Notes under the pieces: generated by a model
Database searches by the model: none
The model's input: the letters and a program-made list of their open reading frames with translations, nothing else
What the model was told of the DNA's origin: nothing
Made by a program: the position numbers and the translations under genes
NCBI RefSeq assembly: GCF_900167335.1
Contig: NZ_FUXI01000001.1
Span: 101,014 to 165,013 of the forward strand
DNA: 64,000 nt
Origin: Pilibacter termitis
GTDB lineage: Bacteria > Bacillota > Bacilli > Lactobacillales > Streptococcaceae
Direction: 5' to 3'
Part shown: positions 25,557 to 33,836 of the stretch, one piece after another
Numbering within the stretch: position 1 is the stretch's first letter
Layout of the letters: every line of letters starts with the position of its first letter

Positions 25557-25919
25557 TTATGTTTTGGTAATTTTTGTATCAACATTAAAACCAAGTATAT
25601 CTTTTAATCCTGCCAATACTTCTGTTACCGCCGACTCAACTGAACTAATATCTCCGCTAATGACTACACTGCCACTAAAACGGTCGACAAAACCTATTTC
25701 TACCGCACCGCTTTTGGTTGCAATATCTACTGCAATAATTGCCGCCTCACTCGGTGTAATCGTTAAAATCCCCAACGCACCTTTTGCTTGCGTATTTAAT
25801 CCTAGTTTTGTATAAATCTCTGGATTGGGGCTTGCAATAATATGTGCCATAGTGACTTGTTTCCCCGGCACATATTCTTGAATCATTCTCTGCTTTTCCG
25901 TCAATGAAACCTCCTCCAA
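25557..25919 (-). CDS. eutS: Microcompartment shell protein EutS
   Basis: A 120-residue circularly permuted BMC protein ([40 protein letters not shown]) that forms bent hexamers, thought to help shell curvature. Length is slightly above 110. A GGAGGAGG site precedes the ATG. It has its own promoter and an antiterminator leader upstream and is the first gene of the second transcription unit of the operon. Confidence 0.94.
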   Translation of the reverse strand: MEEVSLTEKQRMIQEYVPGKQVTMAHIIASPNPEIYTKLGLNTQAKGALGILTITPSEAAIIAVDIATKSGAVEIGFVDRFSGSVVISGDISSVESAVTEVLAGLKDILGFNVDTKITKT

Positions 25920-26031
25920 TTTCTACTCACAATTTGTAAAATGCTCTACAAACGAAAGTAGTATGCTCTATTTTTCTCGCTATCCCCAGAAACACACCAA
26001 CAACATTATTCGTATGCTCCGTTGATAGCAT

Positions 26032-26124
26032 AAAAGGGGGTCTATAAACAAACTATACAAAAATGTAAAGTCAGCTAATAGAACCCCATCGTTCGTCTTT
26101 TTTTTAATGCGTACGTCCTTGTAC
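26032..26124 (-). promoter_or_regulatory. EutV-type dual-hairpin antiterminator leader of eutS
   Basis: On the minus strand the predicted transcript begins with hairpin GTAC-AAGGAC-GTAC (26111-26124), whose loop has A1 and G4. A second hairpin GAAC-GATGGG-GTTC (26081-26094; loop G4 but G instead of A at position 1) shares its 3' arm with a long terminator, GGGGTTCTAT pairing with ATAGACCCC followed by TTTT (26032-26087). This is the arrangement by which ANTAR protein binding blocks the terminator. Confidence 0.75.
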
Positions 26125-26130
26125 ATTATT

Positions 26131-26159
26131 AGTAAAACATAGTTTTTTCATTCTGTCAA
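26131..26159 (-). promoter_or_regulatory. Promoter of the eutS unit
   Basis: On the minus strand a perfect TTGACA (26154-26159) is 17 bases from TTTACT (26131-26136). The predicted start falls at the first EutV-type hairpin. Confidence 0.7.
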
Positions 26160-26214
26160 TAGCAAACGGTTTCTTTTTGTATATTTTTTTTCGTATTTTT
26201 ACTTACAGGCATCT

Positions 26215-27336
26215 TTAAAGCACTTTTTCTAAAATTTTCACCACGTCATCTTCACTTGGTTTTCTAGGGTTGGTTGCAGTTGTCGGGTCTTTTAGAGCAT
26301 TCTCAGCTACTATTTGTATTTCCTTCAATACATCTTGTTTTTTCAATCCCCACTCTTGTAAAGTGCTTGGCATATCAAGTGTCGCACGCAATTTTTTAAT
26401 CGCACGGATAAAATAATTCACTCCTGCTCTGGAAGAGGCACTAGAGCAACCAATCAAACGTGCAAGATTGGCATAACGAGCAGCAGTGATACACTCATTA
26501 TTCACATTCTGCTCAAGTTCAGCATTAAAAGCGACAATTTCAGGCATTAAAATAGCATTCATTCGACCGTGAGGTACGTGAAATCTTGCACCAGCAGCAT
26601 GAGCAATTCCATGATTTAGCCCAAGTCCTGCTTGATTAAAAGCAATACCAGCAAGGGTAGAAGCAATGTGCATTTTTTCTCTTGCTTCCGTATCCTCTCC
26701 ATTTTTATAAGCTCTTGGCAAATATTCAAAAACCAATTGCACCACTTTTTCCGCATAAGCATCAGAAAAATCATTATGCCCCGTTGAAACATACGCTTCT
26801 AAAACGTGCGTTAAAACGTCCATTCCAGTATCAGCAGTAATTTTTGGTGGAACTGTCTTGACCAATTCTACGTCCAAAATCGCAAGTTCTGGCAAGATTT
26901 CATCTGTTACAAGTGGATATTTTGTACCAGTATCTTTGTTTGTAATGACTGCAAAACTTGTCACTTCACTCCCTGTTCCACTTGTCGTTGGAATTGCCAC
27001 AAAGAAAATCTTTGCATTTTCCTCTAGTTTATTGTAGAAAAATTTCATTCCTTTCGCTGCATCAATCGCACTTCCTCCACCGATAGCAACGATTGCTTCT
27101 GGAGCAAATGCCTTCATCTCCTCAATTCCCTCCATTACCTGTTCAATCGGTGGGTCTGGCTGGATATTAGAAAAAATTTTCACCTGTTTGCTTGCCAACG
27201 CTGCTTGCAATTGAGAAAAAATCGGTGTTTCAAGCAAAAATGGATCACTTACCACAAAGATTTTTTCCTCTGGTAACTCCGACAGACAACTAATACTTCC
27301 ATTGATAATTTTTGTTTTCATTTCTAATGTTTCCAT
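26215..27336 (-). CDS. eutG: Iron-dependent alcohol dehydrogenase EutG
   Basis: A 373-residue group III alcohol dehydrogenase that reduces acetaldehyde to ethanol and regenerates NAD+ for EutE. Typical stretches are AIVAIGGGSAIDAAKGMKFF (nucleotide binding), IPTTSGTGSEVTSFAVI, and the metal-binding histidines in GLGLNHGIAHAAG and FHVPHGRMNAILMP. It follows eutT by nine bases with GGAGG before the ATG. Confidence 0.94.
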   Translation of the reverse strand: METLEMKTKIINGSISCLSELPEEKIFVVSDPFLLETPIFSQLQAALASKQVKIFSNIQPDPPIEQVMEGIEEMKAFAPEAIVAIGGGSAIDAAKGMKFFYNKLEENAKIFFVAIPTTSGTGSEVTSFAVITNKDTGTKYPLVTDEILPELAILDVELVKTVPPKITADTGMDVLTHVLEAYVSTGHNDFSDAYAEKVVQLVFEYLPRAYKNGEDTEAREKMHIASTLAGIAFNQAGLGLNHGIAHAAGARFHVPHGRMNAILMPEIVAFNAELEQNVNNECITAARYANLARLIGCSSASSRAGVNYFIRAIKKLRATLDMPSTLQEWGLKKQDVLKEIQIVAENALKDPTTATNPRKPSEDDVVKILEKVL

Positions 27337-27345
27337 AATTTCCTC

Positions 27346-27906
27346 CTAGCGAAATACTTTGCCACTTCTTTCATAATATTCGTCTTCTACATTTTCCAAG
27401 CGATTCATCTCTCTTGCCAAGGCGAAAAAATAGTCAGACAAGCGATTTAAAAATACTAATACTTCATCATTGATTGTGGAAGTCCACATTAATTCCACCA
27501 CTTTACGCTCAGCATTTCTCGTTAGCGTACGTGCAACATGGCAATCACTTGCCAGCAAACTTCCTGTTGGCAAAATAAATCTTTCAATTTGCGAGCAATT
27601 TGCTGTATAAACATCAATTCTTTCTTCTAAAAACATTGCCCACTCTTTTTGTACTCGCCAATCATAGTCCTTCTCAGCAGGTGTTGCCAAATCCGTACTA
27701 CAATCAAAAAGATAGTTTTGAATTTGCCGTAATTCTTGGGAAATTTCAGGGTAGTTTCCCTTTGTTTGAGCAGTAATCCTCCCCACCCAAGAGTTTAAAA
27801 AATCGACATATCCATAACTTTCCACTCGATCGCTTGCTTTACTGACCAATTGCCCACCGATAAGACGTGTCATTCCTTTATCACCTGTTTTGGTATAAAT
27901 CTTCAT
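27346..27906 (-). CDS. eutT: PduO-type ATP:cob(I)alamin adenosyltransferase
   Basis: A 186-residue adenosyltransferase that makes the AdoCbl cofactor of EutBC. The N-terminus MKIYTKTGDKGMTRLIGG is the ATP-binding signature, and ARTLTRNAERKVVEL plus VFLNRLSDYFFALAREMN are the C-terminal signatures of the PduO family. The enzyme takes the EutT position of Firmicute eut operons although it is not of the enterobacterial EutT fold. A longer in-frame reading starting at 28029 runs through a repeat and is rejected; AAAGGAGCAACA precedes the ATG at 27906. Confidence 0.93.
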   Translation of the reverse strand: MKIYTKTGDKGMTRLIGGQLVSKASDRVESYGYVDFLNSWVGRITAQTKGNYPEISQELRQIQNYLFDCSTDLATPAEKDYDWRVQKEWAMFLEERIDVYTANCSQIERFILPTGSLLASDCHVARTLTRNAERKVVELMWTSTINDEVLVFLNRLSDYFFALAREMNRLENVEDEYYERSGKVFR

Positions 27907-28035
27907 TGTTGCTCCTTTCTTCTCGTTTCCTTCGGAAACGCTCGAAACTTGACCTCCGCTTCGCTTCGGCCAAGCAGGGTCACTCGCAAACTTCGTCTGC
28001 TCGAAGTCTTTTCTTCTCGTTTCCTTCAAAAATGC
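27907..28035 (-). repeat. GC-rich palindromic repeat-like element between eutP and eutT
   Basis: The block is richer in G+C than its surroundings. GAAGGAAACGAGAAGAAA occurs at both ends on the minus strand. Inside are self-complementary pieces such as CTTCGAGCAGACGAAG, GCTTGGCCGAAGC and TGACC/GGTCA. The downstream copy of the end motif lies just before the eutT ribosome binding site. Only one copy is present in the window, so the repeat label rests on the internal duplication. Confidence 0.55.
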
Positions 28036-28057
28036 TCAAAAATTTTTTCCCGCTTTT

Positions 28058-28522
28058 TCACTTCGTGATTTCTTGTTTCTTGATAGTTTCGCCTTCTGAT
28101 AAAAAATCATGTAATTTTTCCAAACCTACTTTTTCCTTTGATGAAACATAAAAAATCCGCTCTGCTCCTGCCTCTTTTAGCTGTGTTTCTACAAATCGAA
28201 TTTCTGCATCATCTGTTGCCAAATCCATTTTCGTCACAATCCCAATCACTGTTTTTGGATACATCGCCCCAAAACCTTGAGAAAAAATCTGCTCATGCTC
28301 ACTCACACTTTGCACCAATCCCACCACATCAGCCTCTGCTGCTGTAACAGTCAACGATTGAATAAACTTTCGGTGCAAAATATATTCCCCCGGAGTATCA
28401 ATCATCTCATCAATAAATTCAAGTGTCTGTGTTTTGTTATAATTCAAATCCTCCCCACGCATCGCTTGAATTAAACTTGTTTTGCCGCAACCTACGGCAC
28501 CCATCAAAATAATTTTCTGCAT
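28058..28522 (-). CDS. eutP: Ethanolamine utilization P-loop protein EutP
   Basis: A 154-residue small GTPase-like protein with P-loop GAVGCGKTSLIQAM at the N-terminus and a TKMD nucleotide motif (VIGIVTKMDLATDD). EutP proteins are reported to act as acetate kinases; a role in the operon's acetate branch is likely. It is the first gene of the operon, with GGAGGTCAT before the ATG and an antiterminator leader upstream. Confidence 0.9.
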   Translation of the reverse strand: MQKIILMGAVGCGKTSLIQAMRGEDLNYNKTQTLEFIDEMIDTPGEYILHRKFIQSLTVTAAEADVVGLVQSVSEHEQIFSQGFGAMYPKTVIGIVTKMDLATDDAEIRFVETQLKEAGAERIFYVSSKEKVGLEKLHDFLSEGETIKKQEITK

Positions 28523-28537
28523 ATGACCTCCAAACGC

Positions 28538-28602
28538 AAAAAGACACCAAAAAGAAAACTCTTTTCAGCGTCTTTGCCTGTCCTGCACACAACATTGTAT
28601 GC
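28538..28602 (-). promoter_or_regulatory. EutV-type dual-hairpin antiterminator leader of eutP
   Basis: On the minus strand the first hairpin is GCATAC-AATGTT-GTGTGC (28585-28602) and the second CAGGC-AAAGAC-GCTG (28566-28580, one bulged G). Both six-base loops have A1 and G4, the ANTAR/EutV rule. The second shares AAAGACGC with the 5' arm of a terminator whose 3' arm ends GTGTCTTTTT (28538-28575). The geometry matches the known EutV antitermination mechanism. Confidence 0.85.
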
Positions 28603-28612
28603 GTTTTTTACT

Positions 28613-28641
28613 ATTATAGCGGATTCTTTTTTTTATTTCAA
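28613..28641 (-). promoter_or_regulatory. Promoter of the eut operon (eutP)
   Basis: On the minus strand TTGAAA (28636-28641) is 17 bases from a perfect TATAAT (28613-28618). The predicted start lies a few bases before the first antiterminator hairpin. Confidence 0.8.
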
Positions 28642-28818
28642 GGATTTTTTAGAGTTTATTAGTCTAAAAAATTTAGACTAACAAAAATGGTCATTACCCT
28701 CCCGACTTTTACAGTTACCATCACTCAAAAACATTAAGAAACCTTGAGGATATAAGGATTTTTAATGTTTTTTTATTTATTTTTTTGTTGCGAACGGTTG
28801 TTTGTGTTATAACAAGGT

Positions 28819-29026
28819 ATGTTTATAAAAATCACGAGGATAAACAGTCCGTTTCAATTGTTGAAGGGGATTGAGAAGGGAATAAAGTAAAACAGCGTAC
28901 CATAAATCGTTCGGTCAATTATCAAAGTTAGAAGCGGAAAATCCTCTTTTTTTGGAAAAATTGAAAACAGACTTGGAAAATGGAAGATTTGAACAAACAA
29001 CAAAAGAACTTCAAGTAACCTTTTAA
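28819..29026 (+). pseudogene. Remnant of an IS transposase N-terminus (IS1634-like)
   Basis: Three reading frames in succession give MFIKITR, then VSIVEGD-EGNKVKQRTIN, then LSKLEAENPLFLEKLKTDL ending at a stop near 29026. Joined, these resemble the N-terminus of IS1634-type transposases (pattern: YxSxVEGYR-GKVKQRT-LG-LxKLE). Internal stops and frameshifts show it is dead and no IS ends were found. It lies between the divergently spaced eutP promoter and the pflB terminator. Confidence 0.6.
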
Positions 29027-29075
29027 GGCAATAACCATTATCTCAAATTTAAATACTTAAATCTATAAAAAATGG

Positions 29076-29115
29076 AAAAAGCTACATAAAACGAAAATGA
29101 TTTTATGTAGCTTTA
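29076..29115 (-). terminator. Terminator of pflB
   Basis: AAAGCTACATAAAA pairs perfectly with TTTTATGTAGCTTT around a nine-base loop, with T residues on the minus strand. It is about 50 bases after the pflB stop. Confidence 0.9.
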
Positions 29116-29164
29116 GTTATTTAACTTTTTCAGCAGGATCAAAAATCAGGGGGCTAATTATCCA

Positions 29165-31474
29165 TTATTTATTATTCAAAACTTCATGGAACACACGTTG
29201 TGTCAATTCTTGTTTTTGTTCTGGTGTAAGATATTTCGTGTTTACACAGTAGCCTGAGATACGCACGATAACGTCTTCGCCGTTCATGATTTTGTCATAA
29301 ACTGCATTCAAGTCCATAACGTTCAAGTTTACGTGTTGTCCACCTTTTTCAAAGTAAGCATCTAAGATGTCTACTAAGTTTTCAACTTGTTGTTCACGAG
29401 TTTTACCAAGAGCTTGCGGTGCTACTTGAGTTGTCAATGAAATTCCGTCATTTGCATGAGAGAAGTCCAATTTAGCAAGTGAGTTCAAGTTTTGCAACCA
29501 ACCACCTTTTGCTTTGTTTGAAGGATTTGCTCCTGGTGAGAAGAACTCAACTTCGCTTGTGTTGACACTTCCGTCCTCGTTCAAGTACACACCACGGTGA
29601 ACTGGAGAGTTACCAGTTTGTTTAGAGTACGCAACGTTTGAAGTGATTGTCAACAATGAAACAGTTGCTTCAGCATTTTTGTAAAGTTTGTGACTTGCAA
29701 GACGAGTGTGGAACATTTCCATTACTAATTTTGCAATTTCATCTGCTCTATCATCATCTTCACCATAACGAGGGAAATCACCTTCTGTTTTATAATCATA
29801 GATATAGCCATTTTCATCACGAATTGGCGTTACTTTACCATATTTGATTGCTGAAAGGCTATCTACTGTATTGGCAAAACCACAAATACCGAATCCCATG
29901 TTTGCACGTTGGTGACTAGGCAAGAATGCCATTTGAACAGCTTCGTAATTGTATTTATCTGTCATGTAGTGGATGATATTCAACGCATCAACATATGTTG
30001 AAGTCAACCAATCCAATGATTTTTCAAAGTTTGCAAGAACATTGTCGTAGTTCAATACTTCATCTGTTACAGGTTCAATATCGAACACTTTGTAATCACT
30101 ATGCACATCGTCATATCCACCGTTCAAACCAGTAAGAAGAGCTTTCAAGACGTTTACACGAGCACCAAAGTATTGGATATTGTGACGACCTTCTTCGTTT
30201 TCTGGGTCAAGTGGAGATACACAACATGAGATACAGCTCATTTCGCCGTAACCTTCACGTGCCATTGTAGATACACCTTCATATTGGATAGAAGAGTGTT
30301 TGTGGCTCATATCCATACAGTAGCGTTTGAACGCATATGGCAATTCTTCTGCCCAAAGCACTGTCAAGTTTGGCTCTGGAGAGTTTCCGATATTGTCCAA
30401 TGTATTCAAGAAACGGTAATCCATTTTTGTTATGCGGTGACGTCCGTCATTTCCCATACCTGCCATTGAAGTAGTGATAAATGTTGGGTCTCCTGAGTAA
30501 AGTGCATCATACGCTTTTGTACGAGCAAACTTCACTGTACGAAGTTTCAATACAAAGTCATCTACAAACTCTTGGATTTCACTTTCTGTAAATGTACCAC
30601 GTGCAAGGTCACGTTCTGCAAAAATGTCAAGAACGATTGGTACACGTCCAAGTGAAGTAGCTGCACCATTGATGACACGACATACTGCCATAAATGCGAT
30701 ATTCGTCCATTGAATCGCTTCTTTTACGTTCATCGCTGGGCGACGTACATCTAAACCATACAACTCACCAAAGTTAATAACTTGTTGTAATGCTTGGTAT
30801 TGCAAGTTAATTTCTTCACGCAAACGGATTGTTTCTTCATCAATATCGTTGATTTTGTTCCAATCGCTTGCTTTTTCTTTCATCAAGTAGTCTGCTCCGT
30901 AAAGTGCAAGACGAGTGTAAACACCGATAATACGTCCACGAGAGTATGCATCAGGAAGTCCTGTTACAGTGTGTGCATGACGTGCACGGCGAATATTTTG
31001 AGTGTAAGCACGGAAAATACCGTCATTTACAGTCGTTGCGTATTTTGTGAAAATATCATGAATTTCTGGAGCCACTTCATAACCATTTTCTTTCAAAGTT
31101 GTTTCTGCCATGCGGATACCACCTTTTGGCATAAAGCTCAAGCGGAACAACTCTGAGTTTTGCAAACCATAAATCAATTCATTTTCTTGGTCAATGTAAC
31201 CAGCTGGAATTTCATCAATAGATGCCACTCTGTCTGTATCCATTGGGAAACGATCTGCTTCATAACTTGCTTTTGTTTCTTCAACGATTTTTTTCATTTT
31301 AAGTGAACGTTCTGTTGCACCTGCTAAGAAAGACTCGTCGCCGTCATAAGGTGTGTAGTTTGCTGATACAAAGCGTGAAATACTCGCTTTTGTTTTCCAG
31401 TCTTCACCCTTGAAGCCTTCCCATGCTTTTTCAAAGACATCTTGAGTGATTTTTTCTTTTACTGCTGTTGCCAT
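29165..31474 (-). CDS. pflB: Formate C-acetyltransferase (pyruvate formate-lyase)
   Basis: A 769-residue glycyl-radical enzyme converting pyruvate and CoA to formate and acetyl-CoA under anaerobiosis. The active-site cysteine pair is in [12 protein letters not shown], and the radical glycine is in [19 protein letters not shown] near the C-terminus. Length is normal. The activating enzyme gene pflA, often adjacent, is not in this window. AGGAGGAACC precedes the ATG. A terminator follows, so it looks monocistronic. Confidence 0.96.
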   Translation of the reverse strand: MATAVKEKITQDVFEKAWEGFKGEDWKTKASISRFVSANYTPYDGDESFLAGATERSLKMKKIVEETKASYEADRFPMDTDRVASIDEIPAGYIDQENELIYGLQNSELFRLSFMPKGGIRMAETTLKENGYEVAPEIHDIFTKYATTVNDGIFRAYTQNIRRARHAHTVTGLPDAYSRGRIIGVYTRLALYGADYLMKEKASDWNKINDIDEETIRLREEINLQYQALQQVINFGELYGLDVRRPAMNVKEAIQWTNIAFMAVCRVINGAATSLGRVPIVLDIFAERDLARGTFTESEIQEFVDDFVLKLRTVKFARTKAYDALYSGDPTFITTSMAGMGNDGRHRITKMDYRFLNTLDNIGNSPEPNLTVLWAEELPYAFKRYCMDMSHKHSSIQYEGVSTMAREGYGEMSCISCCVSPLDPENEEGRHNIQYFGARVNVLKALLTGLNGGYDDVHSDYKVFDIEPVTDEVLNYDNVLANFEKSLDWLTSTYVDALNIIHYMTDKYNYEAVQMAFLPSHQRANMGFGICGFANTVDSLSAIKYGKVTPIRDENGYIYDYKTEGDFPRYGEDDDRADEIAKLVMEMFHTRLASHKLYKNAEATVSLLTITSNVAYSKQTGNSPVHRGVYLNEDGSVNTSEVEFFSPGANPSNKAKGGWLQNLNSLAKLDFSHANDGISLTTQVAPQALGKTREQQVENLVDILDAYFEKGGQHVNLNVMDLNAVYDKIMNGEDVIVRISGYCVNTKYLTPEQKQELTQRVFHEVLNNK

Positions 31475-31506
31475 GTTTTTGGTTCCTCCTCATTGGAAAT
31501 GAATTA

Positions 31507-31531
31507 TGTAACAGTTCTTTCTGCTGTTACA
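31507..31531. promoter_or_regulatory. Inverted repeat in the pflB leader
   Basis: TGTAACAG and CTGTTACA are separated by nine bases between the pflB promoter and its start codon. It could be an operator or an RNA hairpin; there is no T run. The binding factor is unknown. Confidence 0.5.
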
Positions 31532-31569
31532 CTTCGACAGTGTAATTGCTACAACTTTTTTACAATCCA

Positions 31570-31598
31570 ATAATAACGCATTTATAACGGTTTCACAA
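31570..31598 (-). promoter_or_regulatory. Probable pflB promoter
   Basis: On the minus strand TTGTGA (31593-31598) and TATTAT (31570-31575) are 17 bases apart, about 95 bases before the pflB start. TTGTGA is also half of a Rex site, but the other half is not present. Confidence 0.6.
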
Positions 31599-31850
31599 GC
31601 AACTCACTCCGAATATTGACAAAATCATACAATTTCTGTAATACAACATTTTTCTACTGTATCATTACAGCAGATTAGAATGTACATCTTTTTATCCCTA
31701 GATTTCCTTGACTACTTTTCAACAAGGGAATATACTGAAAAAAAATTAGGTAACGAATTTTTTTCACAAAAATTCACCGAAAGAATGGAGTGTTTTTATG
31801 ACAACAACCTTATTACGTCAACAACTCTTAAAAAGGTAGCTTTTATAAAT
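31599..31850. other. Upstream region of pflB with CTGTA-type dyads
   Basis: No credible gene is present. Two dyads stand out: CTGTATCATTACAG at 31657-31670 (arms CTGTA/TACAG) and CTGTAATACA at 31636-31645. They lie 40-80 bases upstream of the pflB -35 box, where an activator could bind. A 62-codon open frame at 31680-31868 lacks protein-like composition. Confidence 0.45.
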
Positions 31851-31884
31851 AAAAAAGGGGCAGACTAGGAGTGTTTGCCCCTTT
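31851..31884 (-). terminator. Terminator of rpsB
   Basis: AAAAGGGGCA pairs with TGCCCCTTTT, with T residues on the minus strand, about 50 bases after the rpsB stop. It would also work on the plus strand. Confidence 0.9.
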
Positions 31885-31934
31885 TCTGCCCCTTTTGGTG
31901 TTTTTTCTTTTTTAAAGTAGCTAGAAACGTTGAT

Positions 31935-32714
31935 TTAATCGTTATCTCCCTCGACTACTTCAACGATTTCTTCGATAGAATCAGCAGTTTGTCCGTCTTC
32001 TGCAACGAAAACTTCTTCTACTACTTGATCTTCACCTTGATTTCCTTCGATAAAGGCATCTGCCATTTTTCCAGTAATCAATTTTACTGCACGAATTGCA
32101 TCGTCATTTGATGGAATTACTACATCAATTTCATCTGGATCGCTGTTTGTATCAACCATAGCAACGATTGGGATATTCAATTTACGTGCTTCTTGAACTG
32201 CAATGCGTTCTTTCTTAGGATCAACGATATACATTACATCTGGAATGCGTGGCATATCAGCAATACCACCCAAGAATTTTTCTAAGCGATCACGTTGTTT
32301 GTTTAACAAAGCAACTTCTTTTTTAGGAAGAACGTCAAATACGCCGTCTTCTTCCATTTTGTTGATTTCTTTCAAACGAGCAATACGTTTTTGGATAGTA
32401 TCCCAGTTTGTCAAGGTACCACCTAACCAACGATGGTTTACAAAGTATTGTCCTGCACGAATTGCTTCATCTTTGATTGCATCTTGTGCTTGTTTTTTCG
32501 TACCAACGAAAAGTGCCACTCCACCTTCTTCAGCAATTTGTTTCATATATTCGTATGCATTGTCCGCTAATTTAACGGTTTTTTGCAAGTCGATAATATG
32601 AATACCATTACGTTCTGTGAAGATGTATTTCTTCATTTTAGGGTTCCAGCGACGTGTTTGGTGTCCGAAATGCACACCAGCTTCAAGTAACTGTTTCATT
32701 GAAATAACTGCCAT
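31935..32714 (-). CDS. rpsB: 30S ribosomal protein S2
   Basis: A 259-residue ribosomal protein with the standard start [20 protein letters not shown] and conserved stretches [27 protein letters not shown] and [20 protein letters not shown], plus an acidic C-terminal tail. It has its own promoter and terminator. The elongation factor Ts gene tsf, which normally follows rpsB, is absent; pflB lies downstream instead. Confidence 0.98.
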   Translation of the reverse strand: MAVISMKQLLEAGVHFGHQTRRWNPKMKKYIFTERNGIHIIDLQKTVKLADNAYEYMKQIAEEGGVALFVGTKKQAQDAIKDEAIRAGQYFVNHRWLGGTLTNWDTIQKRIARLKEINKMEEDGVFDVLPKKEVALLNKQRDRLEKFLGGIADMPRIPDVMYIVDPKKERIAVQEARKLNIPIVAMVDTNSDPDEIDVVIPSNDDAIRAVKLITGKMADAFIEGNQGEDQVVEEVFVAEDGQTADSIEEIVEVVEGDND

Positions 32715-32834
32715 TGTTTTGTTTCCACCTTTTTGTTTTTTTCCTCATCCTTACCTCAAACTCACAAAAGGACTTTTCCTAAGCAACTCTTTTGCAATAA
32801 ATAAGAACTGTGGTATTTGTTTTACAACTTTTAT

Positions 32835-32863
32835 ATTATACTAGTTCTTTAGAGGATTTGCAA
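32835..32863 (-). promoter_or_regulatory. Promoter of rpsB
   Basis: On the minus strand TTGCAA (32858-32863) is 17 bases from a perfect TATAAT (32835-32840), leaving a leader of about 115 bases. Confidence 0.85.
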
Positions 32864-32908
32864 GGGATTTGTTTTAGGTGAGGCATTTTAGAGAGAAGAG
32901 TATTTACA

Positions 32909-32936
32909 CCCACACACGTGAACGGTCGTGTGTGGG
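32909..32936. terminator. Strong hairpin after the galactitol operon
   Basis: CCCACACACG pairs perfectly with CGTGTGTGGG around an eight-base loop. The nearest T run (CTTTTTT) is on the plus strand a few bases away, so function as a terminator for the minus-strand operon is only probable. Confidence 0.5.
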
Positions 32937-32980
32937 ATTATCTTTTTTCAAAATAGGAAGTTCAAACAACAAACCAAATG

Positions 32981-33826
32981 TTATGCCTTTCCATCACTTC
33001 CACAAACTTTGATTTTTTCAGAAACTAAATCATAGACTTCTTTCATGCCGAGTGTTCCGTATTTTTTAGGGTCAATGACCATTTCATCTTTTATAGTTTC
33101 ACGTACTCCTTTTGTATAGGCAATTCTGAGGTCTGTTGCATAATTTACTTTACAAATTCCTCCTGCAATAGCTTTTCTTACTTGCTCGTCTGGCACACCG
33201 CTTGTGCCGTGTAAAACAAGTGGAATATCAACTACTTGTCGGATTTCAGCCAAACGGTCAAAGTCAAGTTTTGGCTCCCCTTTGTAAATTCCATGACTCG
33301 TGCCGATTGCAATTGCCAAATAATCCACTTGTGTTCGTTCGACAAATTCTTTTGCCTCACTCGGCACGGTGTAAGGATTGCCACTTCCGCCGTCCAAATC
33401 GTCCTCTTTTCCACCCACTTTTCCAAGTTCTGCCTCTACTGGCACATTGTTCGGGCGACAAGCGTCCGCAACACGACGGCTAACTTCAGCATTTTGCTCA
33501 AATGGCTCGTGACTGCCGTCAATCATGATAGAAGTGTACCCAGTGCGAAGTGCCTGCATCGCAAGTTCAAAACTTGAACCGTGATCTAAGTGCATCGCCA
33601 CGGGAATTTCCACTTGTTCCGCAAGAGCTTTGACGTTTGCCAAATACACACTCAAATCAGCGTATTTCAACGTCCCCGGTGTCGTTTGCAGAATAATTGG
33701 CGAGTGCAAATCATTTGCCGCCTGAATCGCAGCCATCGCCATTTCCATATTTTCAATATTGAATGCCCCTACGGCATAACCGCCTTTTTGAGCGTTTAAA
33801 ATCATTTTTTTACTGGTTACTAGCAT
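32981..33826 (-). CDS. gatY: Class II ketose-bisphosphate aldolase, probably tagatose-1,6-bisphosphate aldolase
   Basis: A 281-residue zinc-dependent aldolase. AMHLDHGSSFELAMQAL carries the zinc and catalytic residues, with GGKEDDLDGGSGNPYT and the phosphate-binding LAIAIGTSHGIYKG and LVLHGTSGVPDEQV downstream. In this operon it should cleave tagatose-1,6-bisphosphate to glyceraldehyde-3-phosphate and dihydroxyacetone phosphate; sequence alone does not exclude fructose-bisphosphate. The start at 33826 is set by AAGGAGAAAACC. It is the last gene of the galactitol operon, ten bases after gatD. Confidence 0.88.
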   Translation of the reverse strand: MLVTSKKMILNAQKGGYAVGAFNIENMEMAMAAIQAANDLHSPIILQTTPGTLKYADLSVYLANVKALAEQVEIPVAMHLDHGSSFELAMQALRTGYTSIMIDGSHEPFEQNAEVSRRVADACRPNNVPVEAELGKVGGKEDDLDGGSGNPYTVPSEAKEFVERTQVDYLAIAIGTSHGIYKGEPKLDFDRLAEIRQVVDIPLVLHGTSGVPDEQVRKAIAGGICKVNYATDLRIAYTKGVRETIKDEMVIDPKKYGTLGMKEVYDLVSEKIKVCGSDGKA

Positions 33827-33836
33827 GGTTTTCTCC

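Noticed and set aside
31580-31600. CcpA (cre) site at TGAAACCGTTATAA near the pflB promoter
   Set aside because: Two mismatches at conserved positions; too weak to claim.
31680-31868. A 62-codon plus-strand open frame between pflB and rpsB
   Set aside because: No ribosome binding site, odd composition, and it runs into the rpsB terminator.
32981-33826. Calling the aldolase the glycolytic fructose-bisphosphate aldolase FbaA
   Set aside because: It is the last gene of a galactitol PTS operon with GatD and a tagatose-type kinase nearby, so the tagatose enzyme is more likely; the sequence alone does not settle it.
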